Source: Sisyra terminalis
Taxonomy: Eukaryota > Arthropoda > Insecta > Neuroptera > Sisyridae
Direction of reading: 5' to 3'
Assembly (NCBI GenBank): GCA_958496175.1
Contig: OY292275.1
Coordinates: 28,373,001-28,437,000, forward strand
DNA: 64,000 nucleotides
Shown here: positions 35,901-47,952 of the stretch, one piece after another
Numbering within the stretch: position 1 is the stretch's first letter
Layout: the number at the start of each line of letters is the position of its first letter
The notes under the pieces: model-generated
Databases searched by the model: none
Told to the model about the DNA's origin: nothing
What the model saw: only the letters and a program-made list of their open reading frames with translations
Translations under genes and position numbers: made by a program

Positions 35901-37893
35901 TTTGAAGGAAAAAAAAAAAACAAATTAATATCAATTATTTATCGTTTGATTGATTCATTTACCATTATAACCAATGATTTACGAATAAAACTTATAAGCT
36001 GAATTCATTTGTTTAATTCGAAGAAAATTTAAAACAAGAATAAAGTAATAAAGAACGAGCAAGATGACAGTTACTGGTTATACCCAAAAGTTGCCCATGA
36101 TTGAAATACCCACTGTTTTATCCGCAAGATATAAATTTACCCCTAGTTTGGATAGCTACCCGAGGTTTGCTAACACTGATTTTTACTCTTTTTTTTTAAT
36201 TAACTCATTTCGCTCTATCAACTACTGCGTTCCATGCTCGCGTCGCTCGCCTAGCCGAGCTTTTTCCAAATATAAAATGTGTTAATTTTGAACTTTTTAC
36301 TTCTAATATTTCTTTTCAATGTTTTCTAAGTATTACTAATAAATATCCTCTTATTCATCATACAAATGACATTCACATTTTTTAAAGCTAAAATACAACT
36401 TAATAGATAATAACAGACATTCTTCATCTTCAAAATAAAAGTACACTTACTTTCTTCCTACAAACCATTGCATTCACCATAAGTAATGATTGGTACCGAG
36501 AGCGTGTTTATATACAATAGTTCTTAATAATTTGCTAAGTATAGTTTTATCTTAAAAGATTTATTATTAGTATATGAAACTATAGTTAAATATCTAATCT
36601 CCAACAAAATATAAGTAATATAAGTATTTTAGAAATGCGTCTTTTAAGTTCATGCCATCTTTAGTTCAATCATTAGATTTAAACACGTATTTCAACTCGT
36701 ATTAGTAAATTTGTCTTACATAATAATTTTTGTTATACATAGGTAATAGTAAAAACTTTTACCTAACTCAATTATAGTAATCACAACTAAAGAATCAAAA
36801 AAAAAAAAAAAATGTTGGCTTGCATATTTATAAATCAGACATAAGTCGCATTCTTATCTGTCGTCAGTAATAGTTATCTATAGTTATAATATATTAGTTA
36901 TCTATTAGCTTATTAAAGAAATATAATTCCCAGAATACTTAAAATAAATTTTATTTACTCATATTTTAATAAATATTAATATGACTTTTAGCAACCGATT
37001 ATGATACTTAAAATAAGTTAAATAAAATGAGAATTCTTTTATACTTTTATGCTCAATGTGTAAATAGTATTGTTAAACCATAAAAAACATTATGCATGAT
37101 TGCTATATATAAAGACTATTGTAAGTTCTTTATCTTTACAGTTACTTCATATGAATTTTAGACTTATACAATTAAAAATAAAATGGCAACAAGATTAAAA
37201 ATAATATTTTTGTATGATATTTTGCAAGCTCTTCATTGACATTAAATATTTGATATCAAATGCATATATGTAGCAATAATATGTTTCATATACCAAATTG
37301 TATATATCCCATTATCTATGTAGGTATATACATCTTCATATTTTATTACTTGAATATTAGTATGAACTTTTAACGTTTAAGCACTTCTTTAGAAAATATT
37401 AAGATGATAAATTTATAAAAATTGAAATTAAGATATACAATTTACTTATTCCATTAAAAATAACGTGATACTTAAGATTACACAAAATATTTTTTCTATT
37501 TTTTTAATTTTTTTATGGTTTCAAGATGCTGTTAAGGATGATAATATGCTCTTTACAACTTATTTTATTTTTTAACAAAGAATAATTTATTAACCATTAT
37601 AGTCCACTTCATCAGAGACTAAATAAAATATCCTTGATTAAAGCTTTTCTTTATTCTTTTGACAGCTACTTATTATTATAATGGGATTAGATATTGTAAC
37701 AGAATTTGTTCAAAATTGTATTGAGTTCATGTTTTTAGGTCTCAATGGAAATTATTAATCGTTTATCGAAAACACACTTTTTATTTATTAATCATACAAT
37801 TATTATTTTACTTACACAATAATTGCTTTTCAATAATTTCACTATTAAATGAATTTGTCATGAATCCCCGCCTGAACTCTATCGATATCATAT
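29905..37893. other. Long non-coding stretch, no gene recognised
   Basis: A/T-rich DNA. Visible structure: a GC-richer GATGAC/GATGAG-type patch at 31245-31315, A/T low-complexity with nested palindromes at 31770-31850, and an imperfect inverted repeat of about 45 bp between 32873-32925 and 33285-33335. A 73-codon open frame at 36064-36285 has no support. As part of the Sowah-Iroquois interval it may contain enhancers that cannot be recognised without cross-species alignment. Confidence 0.4.
32873..33335. repeat. Imperfect inverted repeat pair
   Basis: The segment AACAATCCACAAAGTATAAA near 32875, followed by TGACAGGAAAACGAACG, is matched on the other strand near 33290-33335 by a version with CCACGAAGAATAAATAACAG. 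The arms are about 45 bp with several mismatches and about 360 bp between them. It could be the relic of a TIR element. No target duplication was found. Confidence 0.4.
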
Positions 37894-38056
37894 GAACCTT
37901 CTTAAATTCTTTGTTTTTCGAAGTTTTTATGGATCATTGTGTATTTGAAATTTCTGGAATGGTTAGTCAAACATTCGAGAATATTCATCTACTTCCAATA
38001 GTTTATTGTGGAGCATTCGAAAACATGTTCGATTGTTGGTTAAGAACATTCTGTTC
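37894..38056. promoter_or_regulatory. Cluster of heat-shock-element-like sites
   Basis: Two perfect three-unit heat shock elements lie 14 bases apart: GAAATTTCTGGAA at 37947-37959 and TTCGAGAATATTC at 37974-37986. Partial arrays flank them, GAACCTTC at 37894-37901 and GAACATTCTGTTC at 38044-38056. The units alternate GAA/TTC every five bases, the HSF trimer pattern. No transcript start can be assigned; the nearest recognised gene starts 1.7 kb to the right. Binding is inference. Confidence 0.35.
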
Positions 38057-39733
38057 ATTTTTACCGCGCGGTTTGTTGTTTTTACCTGTTCATTACAATA
38101 TATTATTATTTTTATTGTTTAAGTTAGTAAATAAATTGGTAAAAAACTAACGTTTTTATTAAAATAATAATATAATTCTGAAGTTACTTGTAAATATATG
38201 TTAGATTTCTAATCGAAATTTTGCGAAAACTTTTTTAATAGTGGGAAATACAATAATAAAATAAAACAAATTTTAAAATATTTTTTAGAAATGAGTTATT
38301 AGGAGGAAATGAATTATGAGTTCATAGAATCTATGGACTAACAAATAAAATCTAATAATTTTTATTTAATCTTCGTAGAACGTTTCGTTTCATTTTAGAA
38401 CTTTATAGATAAAGTTTCAAAAATAGACGAATCATTGTAAGAAGATCAATAATAATAAGACAATAATAATCTCCAGACTAAAGGTAAAATATTAGCAATT
38501 CTTAATTTTTTTTATTTAATCTATAAAACAATCGAAATGGAAGGGATAAAAAGCATGGCTAATAGTTTGCAAGCTAAATAGTGAAAGCTATTCCTTAGCA
38601 ATATCGTTTGTAAGTTTCGTGACTCCTTATTCTAAAAGATATTTTTTACTGAAGTTATCAAAATAATTATCATTTTCGTTGATGATGGAATGTAAAAATA
38701 ATTGTACAAAATCTCTTACTAGATTTATGTCTAGGAAAATTTATATCTGAAAATTTTCAACTCCAGTTGCAAGAGTGTTTTATTTCATTCTTAAAATATA
38801 GTTTTATCATTAACGTTGCTTAAACCATAATTTGTTACATGAACTTAAACTTATTACTCGATTTTTCTTAAAATAATTTTTAAGACTTTACAAATATGTA
38901 TATTTTCGGTTAGTATAATATAATCATATCTTATCTATATTAAAATAAGTAGACAATTTTTTTTATTTTCTTAGATGCGTTCAATTCGTGAGATTTGGGT
39001 AACGCTAAACTTACTTTAAAAATATATTTATAATTCTTACTGAAGTCTTAATTAAAGATGAAAAACTTACAAAACGAATAGAATAACTAACATATGGTAT
39101 TCGCTTAATTTTTAGTTTTTCTAGTTTGAAAAAATTGTTTTAATTTCATAAAATAATTAAAATAAAGCAATAATTATTATATTTCTTTAGTACTTTTTAG
39201 TGCTTGTAATATTTCTACATTTAATTTTTAAGCTTTAAAAGGAAAATTAAAATGAACAAGTTTCTTAGATTTTGACGTACTTAAATCATAATTTAGCATA
39301 TAAATCTAAAAACTTATAGAATATCTAGCAATATGTATGAGTTGTATTCTTTGTGTAAAAAAAACTTAATAACTAGAGCACGTATTATAATCAACATACA
39401 AATTATTTTTTTATTTTGAGTGTTTTCCTTGTCAGTAGTTTAGTGTATTTCAGTGTAAATTTTTTTGTGAGATTTTACTTGGTTGTCGTCTTTTTATTCT
39501 GGGTCATAAATTGGTTGATTATTATTTCAACAACAAGAAAACTGTACAATCTTTATTAAAAAAGAAAAAAAAACAAAAAGAGCATTATCTGTCGATGGTT
39601 TTTTAAGTAAACCCTTTATTTTTTATATTAATGTGACGACAGATTTATCTATACCTATACTTATCATGGTGTGATAATTTATACCTCATAAGATGTTAGA
39701 TAGCTGCTTATGAAGTGGTCTGTGATTTTTGTT
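38057..39733. other. Non-coding upstream region of the DNAL4-type gene
   Basis: A/T-rich sequence without recognisable structure apart from the core promoter of the next gene at its right end. Confidence 0.4.
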
Positions 39734-39765
39734 TATAAAACCAGACGTTTAATTTTACTGTCACT
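39734..39765 (+). promoter_or_regulatory. TATA box and initiator-like site of the DNAL4-type gene
   Basis: TATAAAA at 39734-39740 is followed 29 bases later by TCACT (39761-39765, A at 39763), close to the arthropod initiator TCAGT. The spacing is right for transcription starting at about 39763, giving a 5' UTR of about 74 bases before the ATG at 39837. Confidence 0.5.
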
Positions 39766-39836
39766 ACAATTTTAATGGAAATATTTTTTATTTCAAAAAC
39801 ATAATATTATAAATTAATCATTATAATTTATTAACG

Positions 39837-40154
39837 ATGGGTGACGAAGGACCTAGAGGACCTGTACTTGAGGAGAAAAGAGTCGTTCATACTTACAATT
39901 TACTTCGATTTGCTGACATGGCTGAAGATACATTGGGTGATGCAATGGAATTTTGCACAACAGCTGCAGAAAAATACGCAAATGATTTAGGCGAAGCTGC
40001 TCGAATTGTAAAAGTGCAAATGGATAAAAAATTTCAACCAGCTTGGAACGTGGTAATGGGTGAAGGATTCGGCTTTGAAGTATCTTATGAAAAAAAGTAC
40101 ATGCTATATTTTTACGCTTCTGGTACTTTGGGATGCGTTGTTTGGAAATGTTGA
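39837..40154 (+). CDS. Dynein light chain 4-type protein (DNAL4-like), intronless
   Basis: The product has 105 residues, the usual length for DNAL4, in one uninterrupted exon. It belongs to the LC8/DLC superfamily. After a variable N-terminus come VVHTYNLLRFADM (residues 16-28), a helix ending in CTTAAEKYAN (40-49), EAARIVKVQMDKKF (53-66), W70, the signature GEGFGFEVSYE (75-85) and a final strand ending VVWKC (101-105). The GEGFGFE loop and WKC end separate DNAL4 from LC8 (DYNLL). DNAL4 proteins are light chains of outer-arm axonemal dynein, so in an insect the likely sites are sperm flagella and chordotonal cilia. Start: the first ATG of the frame, about 74 bases after a TATA/initiator pair. 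Lack of introns may mark a retrocopy or simply a small gene. It lies between Sowah and Iroquois without obvious functional link. Confidence 0.9.
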   Translation: MGDEGPRGPVLEEKRVVHTYNLLRFADMAEDTLGDAMEFCTTAAEKYANDLGEAARIVKVQMDKKFQPAWNVVMGEGFGFEVSYEKKYMLYFYASGTLGCVVWKC

Positions 40155-40196
40155 ATATTCATAAATCACTTAAAATTATGTTGTAAAGTAAATGAA

Positions 40197-40202
40197 AATA
40201 AA
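40197..40202 (+). terminator. Polyadenylation signal of the DNAL4-type gene
   Basis: AATAAA begins 43 bases after the stop codon and is followed by an A run and a T/G-rich stretch (about 40209-40250) suitable as downstream element. The A run directly abuts the signal rather than lying 15-25 bases beyond it, so it is not a convincing retroposed poly(A) tail. Confidence 0.6.
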
Positions 40203-41174
40203 AAAAAATTGTTTATTCAAAATTATATATTTGTATTTTCTTTCTCGTGACTTGGCTTCAATTATTATCAAGTTTATTCTTGAATGCCTTGTTAAATTAT
40301 ATAAATAATTAACATTCGTGATGGCGGGAAGTTCTTACTCTTGTTTTCTTGTTCTTGCCGTTGTCATTCTTCAGTTGACCCGGAAATGTCTTCCTCTTGG
40401 TCAAGATTGTCGCCCTGATACAATTTCCCTTCTCACGTGCACGTGTGAACATTAATATCAATAATTTTTCCAAATTTATGTGTTATTGTGCAATCTTATT
40501 AATATTCGTTAATTTAAAAAAAAATAGAAAAACTAAATGTATGGCAACTTTGGATAATCTATTTAATAATCAAAATGGCACACTTTGAAACAATGAGACA
40601 ATGAAAAACAAAACAATTGGTTGTTACCTTTTGTTTCAATGCTTTTTGTATTTATGAAGGAAGATGTTTCGGGAATAATAATCAGTTTCTATCAAGGGTA
40701 CTAACGGAAGATTATTCTTTGAAGATAAAAGTATTAATTACCATAAACGTTATAGTTCAAAAATGGAAAGAAGAACGCAATTTGTCACAAAACTTTAAGC
40801 GTTGTCATACAAGTCAACGTTTCCCCTAATATTGGACGGAACATTAAGCCCAATACACTTCATAAGTAGGTACTTATAGGGAGTTGAGGTAGAAAAAAAT
40901 CTTCTTATGTAGTCTACGTGTAGTCAACAATAATATTAGAAAGGAGAAATTGAGAAATGAAAAATGATTTCAAATTATAACGAAACATAATTTTAATTAT
41001 TCCATTTGACTCCGTACGCAAAACCGAATTTAGTTGTTTTTTTACGTAAGAAAATTGGAAATCAATAAAAACGAACACTATAATTATTAAAACAGTATTT
41101 ACATAGTATATTTGTCTATATTTGCGACAAACACAAGTAAACAAGAACACAAGTAAATAGATATGAGAATATAA
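40203..41174. other. Non-coding, no gene recognised
   Basis: A GC-richer patch at 40318-40445 follows the DNAL4-type gene. Short open frames on both strands have no domain. Confidence 0.35.
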
Positions 41175-41625
41175 GGGGCCATCTATAAAATGCGTTACAC
41201 AAATTTTACGATTGTATAACCTCTTTTCGTTCTTGTCAAAGGTGGTCACATTTTTGAAATCTCTTTTCCTTGATGTGACGTCATATATTTTTAAATTTCA
41301 TAAACAGAAATATGTAATTAAAACCAAACAGCAGTTCTATTTTTTTCCATTTTCATTAAATAATCAAATATTTAATCATCTCTACATAAAGTCAACTATT
41401 TTAAACAATAGGCAAAGTAAGAATCAATAAACAATTTATTATGGTAATAAAGAATTAAAACTTGTGTACAACTAAAATATACAATTAAAACTTGTGGACT
41501 TGAATATTTTCAATTTTAATACGTCACAAAGCTTTTGACATCCCCTGGCTCTTGTAACACGATGACAAATTTCGTTGAACCTCATCCCTCGCTGCAACGT
41601 ATGATGTAATTTATGGATAGCCTCC
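41175..41625. mobile_element. GGGGCCATCTATAAA-type MITE, 451 bp
   Basis: The left end GGGGCCATCTATAAAATGCG (41175-41194) is complementary, with a few mismatches, to the right end TTATGGATAGCCTCC (41611-41625, complement GGAGGCTATCCATAA). ACGTCA-like motifs lie inward of both arms (41278 and 41521). The AATATA sequence borders both sides and may be the target duplication. Elements with GGGGCCATCCATAAATTACG-like ends are, as I recall, common in insects. There is no coding capacity; the superfamily is not assigned. Confidence 0.65.
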
Positions 41626-43978
41626 AATATATTATCCTATTATGTTATTAAAAAAAGTCATTTATTTGCATCCTGTTTTTAGTTAAATTTTCAAATTGCC
41701 AGAACAAATAGAGTCGCTAACAAAAAACATCCATAGTAATGCAAAAGCAATAAATGAAAATTGCGATACTATATAGGTACTGGTTGAAGCCTTACTCTTT
41801 TACAGACCCGCTCTTATTCTGTCCCAATGTGCATTTTTTCCTTTACTGACAAATTTTCTGTTCATTTCTGAACAATTTTTTAATTAATATTTTTTTTCTA
41901 ATACACTAACATTTCTTAGTCATTTCTTAGTCATTTTAAAATTTTTGTCTTAAACTTTTAGTTTTCTTAGGTATTAGAATGGCAAGTAGTAAATGGCAAA
42001 TGGCAAAACATAACGACGAGAAAACAGATTATAGCGTTGCAGAATATTGGTGACTATTAAGCTTTTTCCGCTATACTTACCTTCTGAATGTATTTTTTTT
42101 TAAATTCACGAGTTTCGAAGAATACAGCATTCGTATATTTCTAATATCTATTGGTGTTTTGTCCGATCACGGTATTTTTTTTAAAGGGACCTTATGAAAA
42201 ACAACAATCCTTGAAGGTTTTACGTAGACTTTTAATTTTCTCTGCTCAGTCTACTAACTGAATATATAACTTACAATAATAGTATTAAATAACAACTAAA
42301 ACTGTAAATTTTACTATTAATAAATGCATGAGAATCCGTTTAAATCTTCAAACTATTCATAGTCGACTAAAACTTTTTAATTATTCACTGTTTATTTTCC
42401 CCCTGACTGAGTCGGTGTGCTGTTTTCAATTAAAACAAATTGAAATTTATATATTCTTTATTTTATACATTTCATCAATTTAATTTCTGTTGGATTATAA
42501 TCCAGGCATTTATAATATCATCGCACACATCTAATAAAAATAGTGTTTTAACTTTACCTACGTCTTTTAATAAGGCTATTAGGGAACAAGATATGCCAGG
42601 TGTATCTCAAAATTGAATAAACTTATAATACGAATTAATATTCAAGTGTCATCATCTATTATACGAGGACAAGTAGGTTTCCAGACTATTTTTAAAGTTT
42701 AAAAAGGAAAAAAAAGTAAAACAATAGGAAGAACACATTTATTGAAAAAAAAAAATCATAACTAAAAAAAGAAAATTTGGAGGAAAAAATTATTTTCAAA
42801 ACATTGTGTTCTTACGGTCGCTTTATTGCATAGACTTTAGTATTTTTCATACAAAATAACAATTGAAGATTTTATCAAATTACATGAATTAAGAAAAGAG
42901 AATTAAAAATAAGTAATATATTCACGGATTTTGAATAGCTCGTGCGTCCATTTAACAAAGACGTGATTAGAATTCGAAATTAAGTGGAAATTTAATCAAA
43001 TTGAAATTCAATTATTAGTTTTATTGAGGAAATGTAATTATCACACTACAAAACTTTTTAAATGTGCGCCTAAATCAAAAAAAATATGCATTAATTTCAG
43101 TTGCTAATTTTGAACGAAAGAAGTCGGTATTTATTGTAATGGTTAGTATACGTTATAAATAAATAATTAAATAAACAGTACTGCAACATTAAATTATAAA
43201 TTTAAGGTTTTATTTTAGTTCGGTTATTCTAAACTTTTTGTTTTTAATTATTTTTTAATTTAACCACCTATTTTGGATAGATATATGCATCAAAAATTGT
43301 CGCGTGATACAGAATAGGCATTACATATGTATACCTATTATATAGATTTATTACAGCAAATAAATGTAAACTCTATTTTTCTATTTCATTTTCATAGGTC
43401 GGGGTATTTATTATGAGTTATTTATTCATACAAAACAGTTACGACATCCTGTAAATCCTTGCATTTACAAATAATAATCAACACCTATTATCTTCAACTA
43501 TTCTGTTTGACACAATGAAATAGGCGTAATGTTTCCTGTCTTTGCTTACACAAGCAAGTAAAAATGAATATAATTTTAATACTGAACATTGATATTTACT
43601 CCTGTTTAGAATAAACTTTATTGTAAAAACATTTAACTGAATAATTGATACTGCATTGCCGATGATTTTCATTGATATAATATGACCTTCTGATTGATTG
43701 TCTATCAACGTGTATGACTGTCTATAAATTTTCTCCTGGTTTTACAAATATAGTTCTCAACAAAACAATTTCGTCTTCATATAGGTATATACTAGTTTGA
43801 ATTTATAATATTTAGATTTAAGTTCTTATTAAAAGCAAATATGTCGTAGGTACACAATATTTCATATTTGCAGCTCTTTTACCCACTTAAGTAGGTACCT
43901 TGCCTTATTATTTAATTGTATTTTTTTGACCCAAGTTGAGGAAATGATTAAAAATGCCCACTTGTTTTATGGATGTAA
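41626..43978. other. Non-coding, no gene recognised
   Basis: A/T-rich sequence; short open frames without domains. Confidence 0.35.
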
Positions 43979-43986
43979 GGCCTGTC

Positions 43987-44351
43987 GCACTTTGTAACGA
44001 ATAATTATCCTCAAACGAGACATTTTTTTGAAGCTGGCAGATACGCCAGACAATGCATTGAAGTAGTGGAAAAGTGGTGCACACATTCATTCCCGGGAAT
44101 TTGGTCACTAATGGTAGCTCAAATAATTATCATACTAATAATTATCGAATTATTATACGTAAAATAAAACAGAAAATTATGTAAATGTACTACTCTGGCT
44201 TTTTGTTAGTGAAGAATGATATGTAAACAAACAACAAGAAGGAATGTATAGCGAGCAAAATGTTGTATTCGTTACTTCAATGCATTGTCTGGCTTTTCTG
44301 CTAGCTCCAAAAGCATGTTTTGTTTGAAAATAATTGTTCCCTACAGTGTGC
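43987..44351. mobile_element. hAT-like MITE with long TIRs and 8-bp target duplication
   Basis: The arms of about 80 bp are complementary. Left blocks GCAC...GTAACGAATAATTA, TCAAAC and GCCAGACAATGCATTGAAGT (44036-44063 region) recur as complements at 44275-44351. The flanks GGCCTGTC (43979-43986) and GGCCGGTC (44352-44359) are an 8-bp target duplication with one mismatch, the length typical of hAT elements. The interior is short and non-coding. Confidence 0.65.
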
Positions 44352-44547
44352 GGCCGGTCTAAAAATTAAAATTCTCAGAAGTAAGTAAATTATACTAAGT
44401 TCTTCAATGCTTTAGCTACATTTTGAATTGATTGTTTCATGTGACGTATTTAACCAAGGGTAACTATATACGAATCTACACTAAATCTCACAATTATTCC
44501 AATGAAATCACTTATTTGGTTTAGGAAAACATATAGGTCGCATAGAA

Positions 44548-44784
44548 CAAAGGTCTTCAATCGTTTTGAGCCTAAAAGCACATTCTAGGATGTCAGTCGA
44601 AAGGCCGGCAATATTTATTTTTCAAGATAAATTAATCGTTGTGAATTGTTAAAAATACCTACAAAAGGGAAAACAACTTCAATTTTTTTTATTTTAATAG
44701 TAAGCCAGTGGTAGGTTCATGTAAAATTTTTAAAATGGTTAGTGGGCACCATGGTGCCCACGGATATACGATTGGGGATCACTG
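44548..44784. mobile_element. hAT-like MITE with internal 20-bp palindrome
   Basis: The left end CAAAGGTCTTCAATCG (44548) is similar to the complement of the right end, CAGTGATCCCCAATCG (44784 leftward). Ends starting CAGTG/CAAAG and containing CAATCG fit hAT-type non-autonomous elements. A perfect palindrome, GTGGGCACCATGGTGCCCAC, sits at 44742-44761 near the right end. The flanking 8 bases match poorly, so the target duplication is uncertain. Confidence 0.5.
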
Positions 44785-45505
44785 ATATAATATATACATA
44801 TGCAATCTAAACATCTGAAGTTTTTATATACTTTGTAAGACAATATAGTTTGAGTAAACTTTCCTAAAATATAAGTGAAATAAACAATAATTTAGTGGGT
44901 TTTGATCAAGTTTTGCGAATTTAATAAATGTATAACGCGAAATTTCATGAAAATTACTTCGTTTTTTATATATTTACGAATAAAATTTTTAAAAAAACAT
45001 ACAAGTTGACCAAAAGTTATCAAATCTTTTTTTGTGGACTATTTTGTAATTTGCATCAGTTCAGCAATGTGTCGCTATATCATGGTGGTGATAGCAGACA
45101 ATTGATCAATATTAAATCTTAGATATCAAATTATGTAGCAGTACATATAGTTCATCCTGAATAGTATATCCTGAGAATAGAAGGAATCTCGACCAATGTA
45201 TCCAAAATATATTGTAATGATTTAATTAAACTAGTTTAGAACCCGTTGGACTCCATCTTAACGGAAAGTATTACGGTCAGAGATTAGCTGCTTTAACTAC
45301 AACAAAATGCAACTTTGGTGAAGAATAGTGAACGAGATATGCATGGAATATGTGCAGATGGAGTGAGAAAGACTATTTTTTCGCACCACCGAAAACGTCT
45401 CACCAATAAGCAATCTTAATATATAAGATAAATAAGTATGCATACGTCTTGTATACACGAATACATTCATTTACGTTTACTCTGCAGACTTAATTAAAAG
45501 TGTAA
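44785..45505. other. Non-coding, no gene recognised
   Basis: A/T-rich; a GC-richer patch at 45238-45410 has no recognisable coding content. Confidence 0.35.
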
Positions 45506-46255
45506 AACTGTATCTTAAGGGGTTTTTTCCGTGTGTGGAGCCCTGTTTTTTAAACATTTTTTGGGACTTTTTTTTTCGAAGAACAACAAAAAGGTGGAAC
45601 TTTGAGTTTTTATTTTTTAAGCGTAAGTATGTATTTAAATTTTTAGTGAAAAACATCCGATAGAACGTGAGTTATACACTCTCTGGACAACCCCGTCTTC
45701 AAATAACATATGCTCATTTTCTTCTCGAATTCGATTGATTTGCTTATCTTAAGTTTAAAAAAATGCGTCATTTTAATCTGTCAGTTTAGAACATAAAAGG
45801 AATTATAATTAATGGAAATTTGGATAGTTGGAATTTTGACAGACTTCTGAAGAAAAAAATGCAATTGGATATTTTTTGTATGTTTTTGTTAAAAAAATAA
45901 AGTAAAAATATTCAGAATTTTTCAATCATTTTAGTACACTCCATGCACCTACATGTACTTAGTCTATTCTTTAAGTTATAAGTCGGTCGGTCAAACCCGT
46001 CTCTTGATATTATGGAGATAACTTTGAAAAACATTTTTGAGAAATTTGAGAAAATTGCATATAAAGTTCAAGTACGGTTAAAATTATAACGGCATCTGAA
46101 TCTTTTTAACGACTGTATCTTTATAACGACTTCTAATTTTAAAAAATCGCTTGGTTACTGTATTTTAGAGATGTAGCTAAGGAGGTGATTTTGATTTATG
46201 CAAAAAAAACGATTTTATAACTCAACACACGGGAGAACCCTCTTAAAACGGTTAA
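45506..46255. mobile_element. TIR element, about 750 bp
   Basis: TTAAGGGGTTTTTTCCGTGT (45515-45534) followed by GTGGAG is matched on the complementary strand by TTAAGAGGGTTCTCCCGTGT at 46245-46226, followed by GTTGAG. Outer bases AACTG/AACCG extend the match slightly. Internal copies of a CAAACCCGTCT / CAACCCCGTCT word occur at 45689 and 45995. There is no open frame and no certain target duplication. The element class is not assigned. Confidence 0.5.
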
Positions 46256-47952
46256 TTAAATTCATAGTTCTAATATATTTTACTAGTGTAAGCATCTATA
46301 AGAGATATACAATTTGAAAGTTAAAAGAAAGAAAATATTAAGGAGAAACGTTGTATTAAACTTTGAAGGGTCTTGTTTCGTTTTTCATTTAAATACAAAA
46401 AAAAATACTAAAATGGAAAAATATATCTATTTTTCATATCTACTGTTTTGATTTGATGGAAAATAAAAAATATTGAATATTGAATAAAAGAGGGTTTGTG
46501 ACGCAGGTGGTAATGTCGGCCGTGGGGCAAATAAATCGTTTTTCCTCTTACTTTCCAACAAATTTCGTTGTCTCCTTAATATTGGACACCTGTCACACTA
46601 CACACATGTGCACTGCATTGACGTTGCGTCTCATGTCCAAAATGTGATTTTCTAAAATTAAACACAGATAAAAAAACCAGAACAAAAGCGAATATGAATT
46701 CATTTAAAATTTCAAAATTTTCCTCCTCACACTAAATTAAAATTCTCAGTAGATACAATTAGTATTGAGAGATTGTAAATCTGCTTTTCTCAGAATGTAT
46801 TTAACTTTCTAAACAATCCCTTATTTATGAATGAATTTTAAAATTTTTGTAGGAATTGTAAGTACATCGTTAAGCTCTGTAAGATCCGATTATCTTTGCA
46901 GTTGAATTTGGAATTAAAATGCAAATTTTATGAATGAAACTTAAAATAAGTGAATGGTTTTATTGAAAGAATATCAGTAAATAATAGAAATCTTTAATGT
47001 TTGAATTTGTGTTGGATTTAAGATCGAAATGAGATATTTTTTTTGTTAGCTGCTTAAAAATTTCCATGTTATCCGTCATTCGAATGTTAATATATTGTAA
47101 CTGAAAACAATTTTCTGTAAATATTCAAATTATATGATACTTGCTGAAACCTTAATAGAATCGAAATGACGAAGCATAACATAATAAAAAACACAGTTAG
47201 CTTTTGAGACAAGACTGGTTTTTTTCTGTTTATTAGTATACAGCATTAAATACCCACCAAATTTCATTTTTTATTATAAGTATAGTTTTTATTTCCTTTT
47301 TCATCTGCATTTGGTCTGTTTGATTTGTTTCTTTTTATTTGGAAATTTAGCTTCGAAAAATATATGATTGAAAAATTATTCAAAATGAAGTATAAGAATA
47401 ATTTAGATAAAATAAATTATTTATATTTCACACTAAACACTTCGTAAACTATCATTTGTCTAAATAGTTAATCGTTTATTTAGTTTTGGATATTATTTTG
47501 ATAGCAGTTAAGGTAGACTCATCTTATATTTTTTAACCGTAGACGGTAAAGATATAATTCGAATTAACATTTTGATTGTTTCAAACTTATCACTGAAGTT
47601 GTAAAGCTATAATATTATGAATTAACATTTTAAACTTCATTGTTCGAGAAAAAAACTTTTTTTTCAAATATTCTTTTCATTTTTTTGATATTTTTATTTA
47701 TATACCTACTTTAAATTGAAATTAAAATTGTCAATATCTAGAACTTTTGTTTTAGACATAAGTTTATTGTGAAAAGAAAATATTGAAACTAACTTAGAAA
47801 GAAATAAATTCTTGATTATCAGAAAAAGCATAAAGTTTAAGTCATTAAAGGAAATATAAAATTATATTATTTTTTAATAATTTTATCTTGTCAGTCTTAA
47901 AATTTTTAGTTTCATACAAACATTTTATAACTTCACACGCTAATTTTGAATT
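46256..47952. other. Non-coding, no gene recognised
   Basis: A/T-rich, with a GC-richer patch at 46500-46630. Confidence 0.35.

Noticed and set aside
36064..36285. 73-codon plus-strand frame with reasonable complexity at its start
   Set aside because: No recognisable domain, no donor in a sensible place and no promoter; the later half runs through T-rich and CGCTCGC-type repeat-like sequence.
40200..40210. A run after the DNAL4-type gene as evidence of retroposition
   Set aside because: It touches the AATAAA signal directly instead of lying downstream, and no target duplication flanks the gene.
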